A DNA stretch of 64,000 bases, taken from the NCBI GenBank assembly GCA_022710585.1, contig JAKLGV010000009.1, forward strand, positions 1-64,000, written 5' to 3'. Positions 18,134-27,597 of this stretch are shown piece after piece. Source of the DNA: Deltaproteobacteria bacterium. GTDB lineage: Bacteria; Desulfobacterota; Syntrophia; Syntrophales; Smithellaceae. The notes beneath the pieces are model-generated. The model was not told the origin of the DNA and searched no databases. It saw nothing but the letters and a program-made list of their open reading frames with translations. Position 1 is the stretch's first letter. Each line of letters starts with the position of its first letter. The position numbers and the translations under genes are program-made.

Positions 18134-18667
18134 ATGAAAAAGCTTAATCTTAATATTAACCCCAAAAGTTTTATCTATATCGTCATTTACGGCGCCGTGA
18201 TCCTGGGCATTATTTTATTGGGTATGCTGCCGCTTTACCTGAAGACTGTCAACCGGGTGCAGGAAAATGATAAATTAAAAGCTCAGATCAAAGAACAAAA
18301 AGAACTGGCCCCTGTTTATGCCACAGTCCTCAACGCCGGCAAGGAAAAAACATTATTGGTGCTGTCCCATCCCGAAAAAAAAGCATTGGCCCGTTCCGAG
18401 TCCGGAAAATTCCAGTCCGATTTTCAGATGATCGCTCAAAAATCAGGCATTAAAGTGGTTTCATTGACGCCCGATGTGAATACATCGGCCGCCCCTTCAA
18501 CATCTTTTTTACATCATGCGGTTCTGAACGGGGAGTGGAATGATTTGCGAAAACTGCTGATAGAATTGGGAGGACTTCCGTATCTGGATAAAATTGAAGA
18601 AGTCGTAATGCAGCAGGGTACCGGATTCATGGAATTTAGAATGAAGATTTGGATAGCGCTCAAATAG
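18134..18667 (+). CDS. mshJ: MshJ-like pilus alignment protein (PilO type)
   Basis: 177 residues with an N-terminal membrane helix (about 12-34, FIYIVIYGAVILGIILLGML), then a short coiled coil and a periplasmic ferredoxin-like domain. This matches the PilO/GspM architecture. It would pair with MshI in the inner membrane. Starts six bases after mshI. Sequence similarity in this family is low, so the call rests on architecture and position. Confidence 0.75.
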   Translation: MKKLNLNINPKSFIYIVIYGAVILGIILLGMLPLYLKTVNRVQENDKLKAQIKEQKELAPVYATVLNAGKEKTLLVLSHPEKKALARSESGKFQSDFQMIAQKSGIKVVSLTPDVNTSAAPSTSFLHHAVLNGEWNDLRKLLIELGGLPYLDKIEEVVMQQGTGFMEFRMKIWIALK

Positions 18668-18680
18668 GCGATAAAAAATT

Positions 18681-19175
18681 ATGGCGAACTTAAAGAAAAG
18701 AGAGATAATCATTCTGGCACTGGCGGGATTAGCCGTGCTGTACGGTGTTTATGAATATTTCCTCGCGGATCGTCTGTTCGGTAAAAAAGTTCCAATAAGT
18801 ACTGAATCCCAAACAACCGCAACCTTAACCGGCTCCATCGCTGATGAACTGAACAAAAATAAATTATCCGATTCTGAGAATTATATTATTAAACAGGCCG
18901 GAGTGGACTGGGGAAGCAATCCTTTCTTAAACAAAGATTTGTACCGGGCCTGGATCTCCAAAGATATCGCGGCCGCCGCCAATGCTTTGAAACTTAATTA
19001 TTCCGGCTATGTCGATTCCGGCAAAAGAAGAATGGCGATTATCAACAATGTGGAATACCGCGTTGATGAAGAGCTGATAGAAGAGGGCTATGTCGTCAAA
19101 CAGATTACGCCTTCCAAGGTAGTCATTTTAGATAAACGATCGGGAAATACTGTAGAAATTCCCATTCAGGAATAA
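18681..19175 (+). CDS. mshK: MshK-like pilus biogenesis protein (PilP/GspB-like)
   Basis: 164 residues. A membrane helix (about 8-24, IIILALAGLAVLYGVYE) is followed by a linker and a small C-terminal beta domain (LNYSGYVDSGKRRMAIIN, then VVKQITPSKVVILDKRSGN). That domain resembles the PilP/GspC HR domain that docks onto the secretin. The position between MshJ and the secretin supports the role. Confidence 0.72.
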   Translation: MANLKKREIIILALAGLAVLYGVYEYFLADRLFGKKVPISTESQTTATLTGSIADELNKNKLSDSENYIIKQAGVDWGSNPFLNKDLYRAWISKDIAAAANALKLNYSGYVDSGKRRMAIINNVEYRVDEELIEEGYVVKQITPSKVVILDKRSGNTVEIPIQE

Positions 19176-19199
19176 AATTTGTAACTGGAGGATATCGCC

Positions 19200-20744
19200 T
19201 TGAAATACTCTATAGTCCATAAAAAAAATACAAGGGCCGTTTTTTGTTTTCTTGCGCTGATTTGTTTTGTGGGATGCGCTCAAGGACTCAAAAACGAGAA
19301 GAAAGATGCTTTTTTTGATAAGTGGACAACACTCGCGGAAAATTCTCAAGGCCATTCTCCGTCCGCGCAATCGAAAGCCATTGATATGTCGGTGTTAAAC
19401 AAGAAAAAAATTACAACATCTCCCTTGGGTGAAACAAATGACAGTAAACTGCCTCACGGGCCCATTACGCTGACGATGCGTCAGGCTGATTTAAAATCCG
19501 TTTTACGGGCAATGGCCAAGTCCGTTGGCGTCAACCTTCTGGTCAAAAACGAACTGAAGGGTGAAATCAGTGTCGATTTTCGAGGGGTTGCCTGGGATAA
19601 GGCCTTTACCGGCTTGCTGCGCACCTACGGTTTGTCTTATATCTGGGAAGATAACATCATCCGGGTGATGACCGTCGAGGATGTGGATCAGGAATTAAAA
19701 CGGAAGGTTCAACTGCGCGACATTCAATGGGTGGAGCCGCTCTTGGAACCTGTTGTTATAAAAATTGATTATGCCGATGCCAATAAATTGGCGGAGATGA
19801 TTAAAGATCTTTTAACGAAAGATAAGGACGGAAAACCGAGAGGTACTGTGAAAGTTGATGACCATACGAATTCTCTGATTCTTTCTGCTATGCGCGATGA
19901 TCTGACCAAAATATTGCCGATTATTGAAAAACTGGACAAGCCGACATCTCAAATTCTCATAAAAGCTAATATCATTGAAACAAGCAAAGGTGTAGCCCGT
20001 GATCTGGGAATTATGTGGGGTGGCTATAGGAACGCCACACAAGGTAATAATGATCTGATTATTAGAAGCGGCGGCACCCGCGCGACATCCGATGGCGATC
20101 TTAATCCAACCGGTAATGCGATTGGAATAGGGGGGAAAGGTCTGGGTGTGGTTTTCCCGGCAAAAAATATCTCAGATGCCGCGGCAGCATCTTTGGGGTT
20201 GGTTTTTGGAAAAATAGATGGGAATTTTCTGGAAGTTCAGTTGCAGGCCCTGCAGAATGACAATAAATTGAACATCTTGTCCAGTCCTTCCATAACGACA
20301 TTGGATAACCAGAAAGCATTTACAGAAAATGGAGAGAAGGTTCCCTATGTGACAACGGAAACAAGCGGTGGCACAACAACTCAAACGACCAAATTTGAAG
20401 ACGTTGTACTGCGTCTGGAAATAACACCGCATGTAATAGATGGTAAAAATTTAAAGATGACTATTTTAGTGAAAAAAGATGAAGTAGATATGTCCAGAAA
20501 ATCCGCAATTGGCGATCCCTATATTGTTAAGAAACAAACTCAAACAGAATTAATTGTTAAAGACGGTGAGACGATTGTTATTTCGGGATTGACCAAGCAA
20601 ACGAACTCGATTGGGCAAAGTGGTGTGCCGTGGCTGAAGGATATTCCTTTTCTGGGATGGGCTTTCAAGCTGGATAGCAAGAGCGACAGTATGGAAGAAG
20701 TGCTGATATTTATCACGCCGCACATTTTGCCAATAGGAAGTTAG
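19200..20744 (+). CDS. mshL: Secretin lipoprotein, MshL/PilQ-like
   Basis: 514-residue outer-membrane secretin through which the pilus exits. A lipoprotein signal ends with Cys26 (lipobox-like FVGC). A STN/N0 domain is near 80-145 (ITLTMRQADLKSVLRAM), with one N1-type domain near 165-250. The secretin barrel follows (IEKLDKPTSQILIKANIIE; QLQALQNDNKLNILSSPSI; EVLIFITPHI). TTG start; CTGGAGG at 19185-19191 is the ribosome site. The large insertion near 270-320 is Gly/Asn-rich. Confidence 0.92.
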   Translation: MKYSIVHKKNTRAVFCFLALICFVGCAQGLKNEKKDAFFDKWTTLAENSQGHSPSAQSKAIDMSVLNKKKITTSPLGETNDSKLPHGPITLTMRQADLKSVLRAMAKSVGVNLLVKNELKGEISVDFRGVAWDKAFTGLLRTYGLSYIWEDNIIRVMTVEDVDQELKRKVQLRDIQWVEPLLEPVVIKIDYADANKLAEMIKDLLTKDKDGKPRGTVKVDDHTNSLILSAMRDDLTKILPIIEKLDKPTSQILIKANIIETSKGVARDLGIMWGGYRNATQGNNDLIIRSGGTRATSDGDLNPTGNAIGIGGKGLGVVFPAKNISDAAAASLGLVFGKIDGNFLEVQLQALQNDNKLNILSSPSITTLDNQKAFTENGEKVPYVTTETSGGTTTQTTKFEDVVLRLEITPHVIDGKNLKMTILVKKDEVDMSRKSAIGDPYIVKKQTQTELIVKDGETIVISGLTKQTNSIGQSGVPWLKDIPFLGWAFKLDSKSDSMEEVLIFITPHILPIGS

Positions 20745-20867
20745 TGCGGGCGTTCGAAAATATCAAAAAAAATAAAAGCGCTTTAAAGCTAAGATTTCCG
20801 GAATAAGAAACCAAACTTAAACTGACTCCGAGAATAAAAATGTCAAAGAGCAAGATGGCATTTAGAA

Positions 20868-22424
20868 ATGAATTATTACAGCCTTCTCAATTTTAAAAAG
20901 GAGCCATTCTCGAATTCACCGGAACCGGAATTTCTTTTTCAACTGCCCCAATACAGCGATTGTCTGCAGAAACTGGAACTGGCCGTACGTCTCCGCCGGG
21001 GGCTGAATGTTGTCATCGGAGACATCGGAACGGGCAAAACAACTTTATGCCGCAAGCTCATCCAGAATTTTTCTTCAACTTCACCGGATTCCACCCACAT
21101 CGAAACCCATCTTTTGCTTGATCCCGCCTTCAACAGTCCTCTGGATTTTCTCCAGACGGTTACGTTTATGCTGGGTATCAAAGATCCGGATGACGACGAT
21201 AAAGGCGAATGGCACTTAAAAGAAAAAATCAAGGATTACCTTTTCCGGAAAGGCGTGGATGAAAAAAGAATTGTTGTCCTGATTATTGATGAAGGACAGA
21301 AAATCTCCGAGCAGTGTCTGGAAATATTGCGTGAATTCCTGAACTACGAAACCAATACATTTAAGCTGCTGCAGATCATCATTTTTGCTCAACAGGAATT
21401 TCAATCAACGCTTGACAAAAAGGCCAATCTGCTGGATCGGGTCAACCTTCTCTATCATCTTCAGCCGTTGAGCTTCAGCCAGATGCGGGAGATGATCAAT
21501 TATCGTTTAAACGTCGCCAGGAATTTTGAAAATGTGTCACCGGTATTTAGCACTCCGGGTTTTCTCGCCCTGTATCTGCACACCGGCGGCTATCCAAGAA
21601 AAGCGGTTTTTCTTTGCCACCAGGTGATCTTGAAAATGATTATCCGGGGGAAGGAGAGGGCCGGATGGTTTCTGGTCAGAAGTTGTTTAACCGAAAAGGA
21701 AGCGCCTCTGTTCAGAAAATTAACGTGGACGCTGGCTGGCATCCTGTTGATTCTTATTGGTGGATTGGCGGTCAGCTCCATCGCGCTCAACCGGATCAGC
21801 AAAGACGCCGATCAGCAAAAAACTGTAGCACTGGCCAAACCGTCTGCCGTTCCCGTTTCTCAGATTCCAGTCATGAATCATGCGTCCAATGTTCCTGTCG
21901 GCAGCACCGGCGGCGTTCACGATTTGAAAATGCCCGATCATATCGGCACAATATCCATGACCCCTAAAAGAACAATCTGGTGGACACTTTATAATATTTA
22001 TGGCGACAATACGAATCCGGAAATCATTAAGAAATTTTTTGCAGCCAATCTCCATTTAAAAAATAAGGATTACGTGACCGTGGGAACGACAGTCACGCTT
22101 CCGGCCATTCCCGCCGACACCAGTCCTGTCAAGGCGGGCGATGTCATTGTCGTTTTAGACAGTGGACAAGATCTGGAAAAAATGTATAATGTTTTTCGCA
22201 ATCATCCCGACTCGCAAATTCTGCCTGCATTGGCCTTTCTGGCCTCCTGGAATAAAAACAGGGGATTTGGATTTGCCGTGGTAATCGATAAATGTTTCAG
22301 CAATATGCGTTCCGCCGAAGAAGCAAGGCGGGCGCTCCCTTCCGGGATTGCGGGCAGGGCGACGATTCTATCGCATTGGGATGATGAAACAGTTTTTTTC
22401 AGCCGCCGGACATTGCCGAATTGA
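20868..22424 (+). CDS. mshM: MshM-like AAA ATPase with LysM-like and SPOR-like tail
   Basis: 518 residues. The N-terminal ExeA/GspA-type ATPase has Walker A GDIGTGKT (51-58) and Walker B VVLIIDE (136-142). A membrane helix lies near 287-307. The periplasmic part has a LysM-like segment (IWWTLYNIYGDNTN to VGTTVTLPAI) and a C-terminal SPOR-like segment. In ExeA/GspA systems such ATPases with a peptidoglycan-binding tail help insert the secretin through the wall. 123 bases separate it from mshL. Confidence 0.85.
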   Translation: MNYYSLLNFKKEPFSNSPEPEFLFQLPQYSDCLQKLELAVRLRRGLNVVIGDIGTGKTTLCRKLIQNFSSTSPDSTHIETHLLLDPAFNSPLDFLQTVTFMLGIKDPDDDDKGEWHLKEKIKDYLFRKGVDEKRIVVLIIDEGQKISEQCLEILREFLNYETNTFKLLQIIIFAQQEFQSTLDKKANLLDRVNLLYHLQPLSFSQMREMINYRLNVARNFENVSPVFSTPGFLALYLHTGGYPRKAVFLCHQVILKMIIRGKERAGWFLVRSCLTEKEAPLFRKLTWTLAGILLILIGGLAVSSIALNRISKDADQQKTVALAKPSAVPVSQIPVMNHASNVPVGSTGGVHDLKMPDHIGTISMTPKRTIWWTLYNIYGDNTNPEIIKKFFAANLHLKNKDYVTVGTTVTLPAIPADTSPVKAGDVIVVLDSGQDLEKMYNVFRNHPDSQILPALAFLASWNKNRGFGFAVVIDKCFSNMRSAEEARRALPSGIAGRATILSHWDDETVFFSRRTLPN

Positions 22425-22441
22425 GTTGAAGTGGAGGATCG

Positions 22442-24145
22442 ATGAAACAAAAAAAACGCCTGGGTGAAATACTGGTGAACGAGGGTATTTTAACCGAGGA
22501 AACGCTGGACAAACTTTTAATTGAACAAAAGAAAACAAATTTGAAATTGGGGCAGCATTTAATACGCCAGGGTATTGTTAATGAAGCTCAGATCATTTCT
22601 TTATTGAGCAAGCAGTTGAACTTAAAAAAATACCATGTTCAGGACTATCCGCTGGATCTGGAAATCGTGCGCTATATCCCCATTGATGTCGTCCAGAAAT
22701 ATCAGATCGTTCCCTTAAGAATCAAAGGCAAGCTACTGGAGGTTGGTATTGCCGATCCTTTGGCGGTTAAGTCACTCGATTATATTGAAAAACTGACCAA
22801 TCTGGAAGTTGAGCCGGTAATTTGTTCCGAGATGGAGATCAATCAGCTCATTAACAGCTTGTATGGAGCGCAGTCGGAACTGGGCGATTTAATGGATAAC
22901 ATGGAAATAGAATCCAAATCGGAAGAGGAGGCGGAGACGCCGGATTCTATCCATATCACATCGACTCAGGATCAGGCTGGTGAAGCGCTGGTGATGCGCC
23001 TGACGAATTCTATTTTCGCTCAGGCCGTTCGCAATAAAGCCAGCGATATTCATGTCAGCCCCCGGCAAAACAACGTGCAGCTACGTTTCCGTATAGACGG
23101 CCGGCTGATTGAGATGCCTTCGCCTCCGAAGGCCATATTTCTGTCCGTGATTGCCCGCATTAAGATCATCGCCAATATGGATATTACCGTTTCCAGGGTT
23201 CCTCAGGACGGCCGGTTTACGCTGAAAACAGAAAACAAGGAGATCAACGTCCGAGTATCGTCCATACCAACCATATACGGCGAAAATATTGTCATGCGTT
23301 TGTTGGATATGAGCGCCGGCATTTATACGCTGGACCATTTGGGGATGGACGCGGATGATATGGCTAAAATTGAGACTATGAGCAACAAACCTTACGGCAT
23401 GATTTTAAGCACCGGTCCGACCGGCAGTGGCAAAAGCACCAGTCTTTATTCGATCTTGAATGCCATCAATCAGCCGGATATCAATATCATCACGCTGGAA
23501 GATCCCGTGGAATACAGAATAAATGATATTCGTCAGGTCCAGTTAAATACCAAAGCGGGTATGACCTTTGCCAGCGGGTTGCGCTCCATTCTTCGTCAGG
23601 ATCCCGACGTCATTATGGTCGGTGAAATCCGGGATGCGGAAACAGCGGCGATATCGGTTCAGGCGGCGCAAACCGGGCATCGGGTCTTGAGCACCGTGCA
23701 TACCAATGATGCCGCCGGTGTGATTACGCGATTTATTGATATGGGGATTGAGCCTTTTCTCATTGCTTCGGTTTTGATGGTATCATTTGCCCAGAGATTG
23801 TTGCGCCGGGTTTGTCCCTATTGCAAAGAGTCTTATCGTCCCCCGATGAAGGCTCTGAACGCTTTTGGAATTACGGCGGAGGAAGCGCAAAACGCCGATT
23901 TTCAGCGCGGCAAGGGGTGTACGCAATGCAACAATACGGGCTATAAAGGAAGAACCGGTGTTTTTGAGGTGCTGGCGGTTGACGAAATGGTGCAGGATAT
24001 GATCGTCAGTCAAAGGCCCAGCCCCGAAATTACAAGAGCCGCGGTCGCCGCTGGAAAATTAAAAACGCTGCAGAAAGACGCGGCGCAAAAAGTTATGCGG
24101 GGAATTACATCGCTTGAAGAAGCTGTGACAGTCATTATGTCTTAA
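22442..24145 (+). CDS. mshE: Pilus extension ATPase, MshE/PilB type
   Basis: 567-residue GspE/PilB-family motor. The N-terminus has the tandem MshEN pattern: RLGEILVNEG (6-15) and KLGQHLIRQG (35-44). In Vibrio MshE this module binds cyclic di-GMP, so second-messenger control is inferred. The ATPase core has Walker A GPTGSGKS (about 325-332) and Walker B MVGEIRDAETA (about 395). Tetracysteine zinc motifs are CPYC (about 458) and CTQC (about 493). GGAGG just before the ATG. Confidence 0.95.
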   Translation: MKQKKRLGEILVNEGILTEETLDKLLIEQKKTNLKLGQHLIRQGIVNEAQIISLLSKQLNLKKYHVQDYPLDLEIVRYIPIDVVQKYQIVPLRIKGKLLEVGIADPLAVKSLDYIEKLTNLEVEPVICSEMEINQLINSLYGAQSELGDLMDNMEIESKSEEEAETPDSIHITSTQDQAGEALVMRLTNSIFAQAVRNKASDIHVSPRQNNVQLRFRIDGRLIEMPSPPKAIFLSVIARIKIIANMDITVSRVPQDGRFTLKTENKEINVRVSSIPTIYGENIVMRLLDMSAGIYTLDHLGMDADDMAKIETMSNKPYGMILSTGPTGSGKSTSLYSILNAINQPDINIITLEDPVEYRINDIRQVQLNTKAGMTFASGLRSILRQDPDVIMVGEIRDAETAAISVQAAQTGHRVLSTVHTNDAAGVITRFIDMGIEPFLIASVLMVSFAQRLLRRVCPYCKESYRPPMKALNAFGITAEEAQNADFQRGKGCTQCNNTGYKGRTGVFEVLAVDEMVQDMIVSQRPSPEITRAAVAAGKLKTLQKDAAQKVMRGITSLEEAVTVIMS

Positions 24146-24160
24146 GTCAAAGGATAGAAT

Positions 24161-25381
24161 ATGCCCAAATCAAATTATGCTTATAAGGCCATTAATCAGC
24201 AGGGAGAAAATGTTTCCGGAAAAATTGAGGCGGAATCCATTGAAAATGCCAATTTGATACTGGCTGCACGGGAACTGATGCCCTTACAGATTAAAGAAGA
24301 GCAATCAGGGGAAATGAATTGGCTGAAGAATTTGATGGGCTCCGGCGGCATCAAAATTACTGATCTGGTCATGTTTACCAAGCAATTTCATTCGATGCTG
24401 GTTGCCGGTATACCGATCTTGAGGATTTTGGCAATTATCGAAGGCCAGACAGAAAATGCTGCCTTAAAGAACGCAACATCAAATGTTGTCAAGGATATCA
24501 ACCAAGGTTCGTCACTTTCAGATGCCCTGCAGAAATTCCCCAAAATATTTGACCCGCTTTACTGTGACATGGTCAGAGCTGGCGAAACCAGTGGAAATCT
24601 GCCCAGCGTTCTGGAACGATTGATTTATATTATTGAACACGAGGCAAAAATCAAGGAGGATATTAAATCGGCGTTAAGATATCCCATTATGGTTCTTATT
24701 GCTCTGGTCGCGGCTTTTGTACTTCTTCTGACGTTCGTCATTCCGACATTTGCCAAAGTTTTTATTGGTGCCGGCATAGACTTGCCCTGGCCGACCAAGG
24801 TGGCGATGATGTTATACGATTTTATTCATAATTACTGGTATTTCATTGTCGGAGCAATGGTTGCAGTCACTGTCAGTCTCTATTACTACTTTAAAACAAG
24901 TAACGGACGATTTGTCCGGGATTCATTCATGCTGGAAATTCCCATCTTAGGGCCGCTTTTTAAGAAATCTGCGCTGTCACGGTTTGCCAGCATCTTTGCA
25001 ATTCTGCAGTCCAGCGGAATTCCGATTATGCAGTCCCTGACAGTTCTTTCCGCAACGATGGGCAATGAAGCGCTGACCCGTTCTTTTGATAATGTTCGCG
25101 AGCGCATTAAAGAGGGTGCCGGGATCGCGACGCCTTTAAAATCCGTAAAATATTTTACTCCCATGGTCATCGACATGATCGCGATTGGTGAGGAATCAGG
25201 CAAAATTGACGAAATGATGCGCGCGGTCGCAACTCACTATGACAGCGAAGTAGAATACGCGGTGAAAGGTCTTTCGGATTCTCTGACGCCGATCCTCATT
25301 GTCGGACTGGCCGCGATTGTCGGCTTTTTTGCCATGGCCATATTTTTGCCGATGTGGGATCTTACAAAGATAGTCAAATAA
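24161..25381 (+). CDS. mshG: Pilus inner-membrane platform protein, MshG/PilC type
   Basis: 406-residue GspF/PilC-family protein with the usual N-terminal YAYKAINQQGENVSGKIEAE and two cytoplasmic GspF domains (about 65-190 and 270-395). Membrane segments lie near 170-195, 215-240 and 375-400. It anchors the extension ATPase and the growing pilus. Both GspF repeats carry the AGETSGNLP / IGEESGKIDEM signature. Follows mshE by 15 bases. Confidence 0.94.
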   Translation: MPKSNYAYKAINQQGENVSGKIEAESIENANLILAARELMPLQIKEEQSGEMNWLKNLMGSGGIKITDLVMFTKQFHSMLVAGIPILRILAIIEGQTENAALKNATSNVVKDINQGSSLSDALQKFPKIFDPLYCDMVRAGETSGNLPSVLERLIYIIEHEAKIKEDIKSALRYPIMVLIALVAAFVLLLTFVIPTFAKVFIGAGIDLPWPTKVAMMLYDFIHNYWYFIVGAMVAVTVSLYYYFKTSNGRFVRDSFMLEIPILGPLFKKSALSRFASIFAILQSSGIPIMQSLTVLSATMGNEALTRSFDNVRERIKEGAGIATPLKSVKYFTPMVIDMIAIGEESGKIDEMMRAVATHYDSEVEYAVKGLSDSLTPILIVGLAAIVGFFAMAIFLPMWDLTKIVK

Positions 25382-25423
25382 GAAGTTTCACGAAAACTTA
25401 ATGATTTCATTTATGAATTAATA

Positions 25424-26746
25424 ATGAAGAAAAAAAATATACATGTAAGCCTGTATATATTAGTTCCTCTAATTTATTCTGGCATATCAATTATCGGAAT
25501 TATTATCACCTATGAATTATTTAAACAGAAAGGAAGCGCGGCACAAATAAGCGTCCTGGATTTTTTTTATGTCATTGCGGTCATAACCTTCATCACGGTA
25601 ATTACCAGTATTTTAATCGTGAGATTATTTTTCCAGCCGTTAATTAAATTCATCAACAAAACGGAAAAAATGACTATTATTTCTCAGACGCAGTCAACGA
25701 AACAAAAAAATATCACGAGCGATTTAAACCAGCTTAACGAAATTTTCGACAATGTGACCAATATCTTGAGCAATATTGAAGCTAAAGAATTATTTCCGGA
25801 AATTGTCGGATCCAGTGCAGCCATGCGCCATATTTTTACACAAATTATGAAAGTAGCCGCTACCGATTCCACAGTATTAATTTGCGGTGAAAGCGGAACA
25901 GGAAAAGAATTAATTGCCTCCAGCATTTATCAGCACAGTATGAGAAAAGGCAGGCCTTTCATCAAAATCAACTGCGTAGCCATACCGGAAGGATTGCTGG
26001 AAAGTGAATTGTTCGGGCATGAAAAGGGGGCATTTACCGGCGCCATTGAGCAGAAAAAAGGTAAGTTTGAAATAGCCGACGGAGGCACTGTTTTTCTGGA
26101 TGAAATAGGCGATATGCCGCTCAACACTCAAGCCAAACTTCTCAGAGTTTTACAGGAAAAAGAATTCGAACGGGTTGGCGGCATCAAGCCGATCAAAGTC
26201 AACACCCGTTTTTTAGCCGCCACCAATAAAAATCTGCCGGAAATGATTAACCAGGGAAAATTCCGCGAAGACCTTTATTTTCGCTTAAATGTTTTTCCTA
26301 TTAATATTCCGGCTCTCAGAGACAGGAAAGAAGATATTATTTTTCTGGCCAATCATTTTCTGAAATCTCAGGGATCCCAGGCCAGGATTTCCAATGCAAC
26401 CTTGCAGAAAATTATCAGTTACTACTGGCCGGGCAATGTTCGTGAACTGAAAAATGTTATGGAACATGCCGCCATACTCTGTGACGATAATTTAATTGAG
26501 CCGAAACACCTGCCGGCATCCATGATTGATTTAAAAGATTTCAGCCCCGTCAATTCACAGGACACAGATATGCCGCTTGATGATAAGTTGAATTTAATGG
26601 AAAGGGAGATAATCCTTGAGGCCTTGAGGAAAACCGGTGGAGTTCAGGTGAAGGCGGCAAATATGCTTGGAATCAATCAAAGAAGTCTTTGGCACAGAAT
26701 CAAAAAGCTGCAGATAGATGTCAATACAATAAAAAATCTACATTAA
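25424..26746 (+). CDS. Membrane-anchored sigma-54-dependent activator
   Basis: 440 residues. Two N-terminal membrane helices (about 7-29 and 46-68) and a HAMP-like linker take the place of the receiver domain usual in PilR/NtrC. The AAA+ domain has Walker A GESGTGKE (about 155-162), the sigma-54 contact loop GAFTGA (about 203-208) and the R-finger region. A Fis-type helix-turn-helix ends the protein ([18 protein letters not shown]). It lies just upstream of the pilin gene, whose promoter is a sigma-54 type, so it most likely activates the pilin. The signal it senses is unknown. Confidence 0.9.
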   Translation: MKKKNIHVSLYILVPLIYSGISIIGIIITYELFKQKGSAAQISVLDFFYVIAVITFITVITSILIVRLFFQPLIKFINKTEKMTIISQTQSTKQKNITSDLNQLNEIFDNVTNILSNIEAKELFPEIVGSSAAMRHIFTQIMKVAATDSTVLICGESGTGKELIASSIYQHSMRKGRPFIKINCVAIPEGLLESELFGHEKGAFTGAIEQKKGKFEIADGGTVFLDEIGDMPLNTQAKLLRVLQEKEFERVGGIKPIKVNTRFLAATNKNLPEMINQGKFREDLYFRLNVFPINIPALRDRKEDIIFLANHFLKSQGSQARISNATLQKIISYYWPGNVRELKNVMEHAAILCDDNLIEPKHLPASMIDLKDFSPVNSQDTDMPLDDKLNLMEREIILEALRKTGGVQVKAANMLGINQRSLWHRIKKLQIDVNTIKNLH

Positions 26747-26903
26747 TTGTAGATAAGGCAACAAAAAGTGATTAAATTAGTGGATAATAAAAAAGAAGTT
26801 TGAAAAAAGAATTATCTTGAAAAGAAAGAAAAAATGAGTTAATTAGCTAACAAAGATCAAACATATTAGTCATAAATGACAAAAAAACAGAGGTATTTTT
26901 AAG

Positions 26904-26918
26904 TGGCACGATACTTGC
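26904..26918 (+). promoter_or_regulatory. Sigma-54 (-24/-12) promoter of the major pilin
   Basis: TGGCACGATACTTGC at 26904-26918 matches the sigma-54 consensus TGGCAC-N5-TTGC, with the GG and GC doublets 12 bases apart. Transcription would start near 26930, about 60 bases before the pilin ATG. The AT-rich stretch 26747-26900 would hold enhancer sites; one imperfect dyad (GTTAATTAGCTAAC, about 26838) is visible but is not strong evidence. Confidence 0.92.
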
Positions 26919-26991
26919 TTTTTATTTAAGCAATAAAAAGCACTAAAAATGTGTTTATATTAAAAATTTTTTTTAAGAAAGGAGAAAATTT

Positions 26992-27366
26992 ATGTTAAGA
27001 AATCAGAAAGGTTTTACGTTAATTGAAATCATTGCGGTTCTTGTTATTTTGGGTATATTGGCGGCAGTAGCGATACCCAAGTATATGGATCTGCAAGTTC
27101 AGGCTAACCAAAAAGCATTACAAGGTGCAGCAGCGGAAGGATTATCAACGCTGTCAATGCAGTTTGGGAGACTCGCTCTGTCCACTGGTGGAGTGCCGAC
27201 TGTTTCTGATATCGTGACTGCAGCAAACAATAGTAAACCACAATCAAATGATTTTACTTATACTTTTGTTGCAGGTGCGGGTAGTTCTATCGACGTAACT
27301 GTAAATTGGACGGCTGGTGGAAAAAGTGGCGTCGATCCGGTTTCGAAAAATTGGTTGAGGCCATGA
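26992..27366 (+). CDS. mshA: Type IV major pilin, MshA-like
   Basis: 124-residue type IVa prepilin. A short basic leader MLRNQKG precedes cleavage before Phe8; FTLIEIIAVLVILGILAAVA follows with Glu at +5. The C-terminal half is Ser/Gly/Asn-rich and short (mature protein about 117 residues), without the usual disulfide-loop cysteines. AAGGAG precedes the start. Own sigma-54 promoter and strong terminator mark it as a separately and highly expressed gene, consistent with the major subunit. Confidence 0.93.
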   Translation: MLRNQKGFTLIEIIAVLVILGILAAVAIPKYMDLQVQANQKALQGAAAEGLSTLSMQFGRLALSTGGVPTVSDIVTAANNSKPQSNDFTYTFVAGAGSSIDVTVNWTAGGKSGVDPVSKNWLRP

Positions 27367-27397
27367 TTTAATGGGAAGATAGACCATATCAGATAAG

Positions 27398-27438
27398 AGA
27401 GAAAGCTGATCATAACATAGATCAGCTTTCTCTTTTTT
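27398..27438 (+). terminator. Rho-independent terminator after the pilin
   Basis: AGAGAAAGCTGATC (27398-27411) pairs perfectly with GATCAGCTTTCTCT (27420-27433) across an eight-base loop and runs into a T tract. Confidence 0.95.
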
Positions 27439-27597
27439 ATAGACTCAACTTGTTTTTTCTGTTTATCAAAATCAAAGATAAACTTCGATAAATTCAAAAA
27501 AATAACGTTAATAAAAAATTTTCGATTTATTATTTAAGCAATTTATACAGATTAAATTTGGTAGACATGTCAACAGCAATTTATTAGAGGGAATGTA

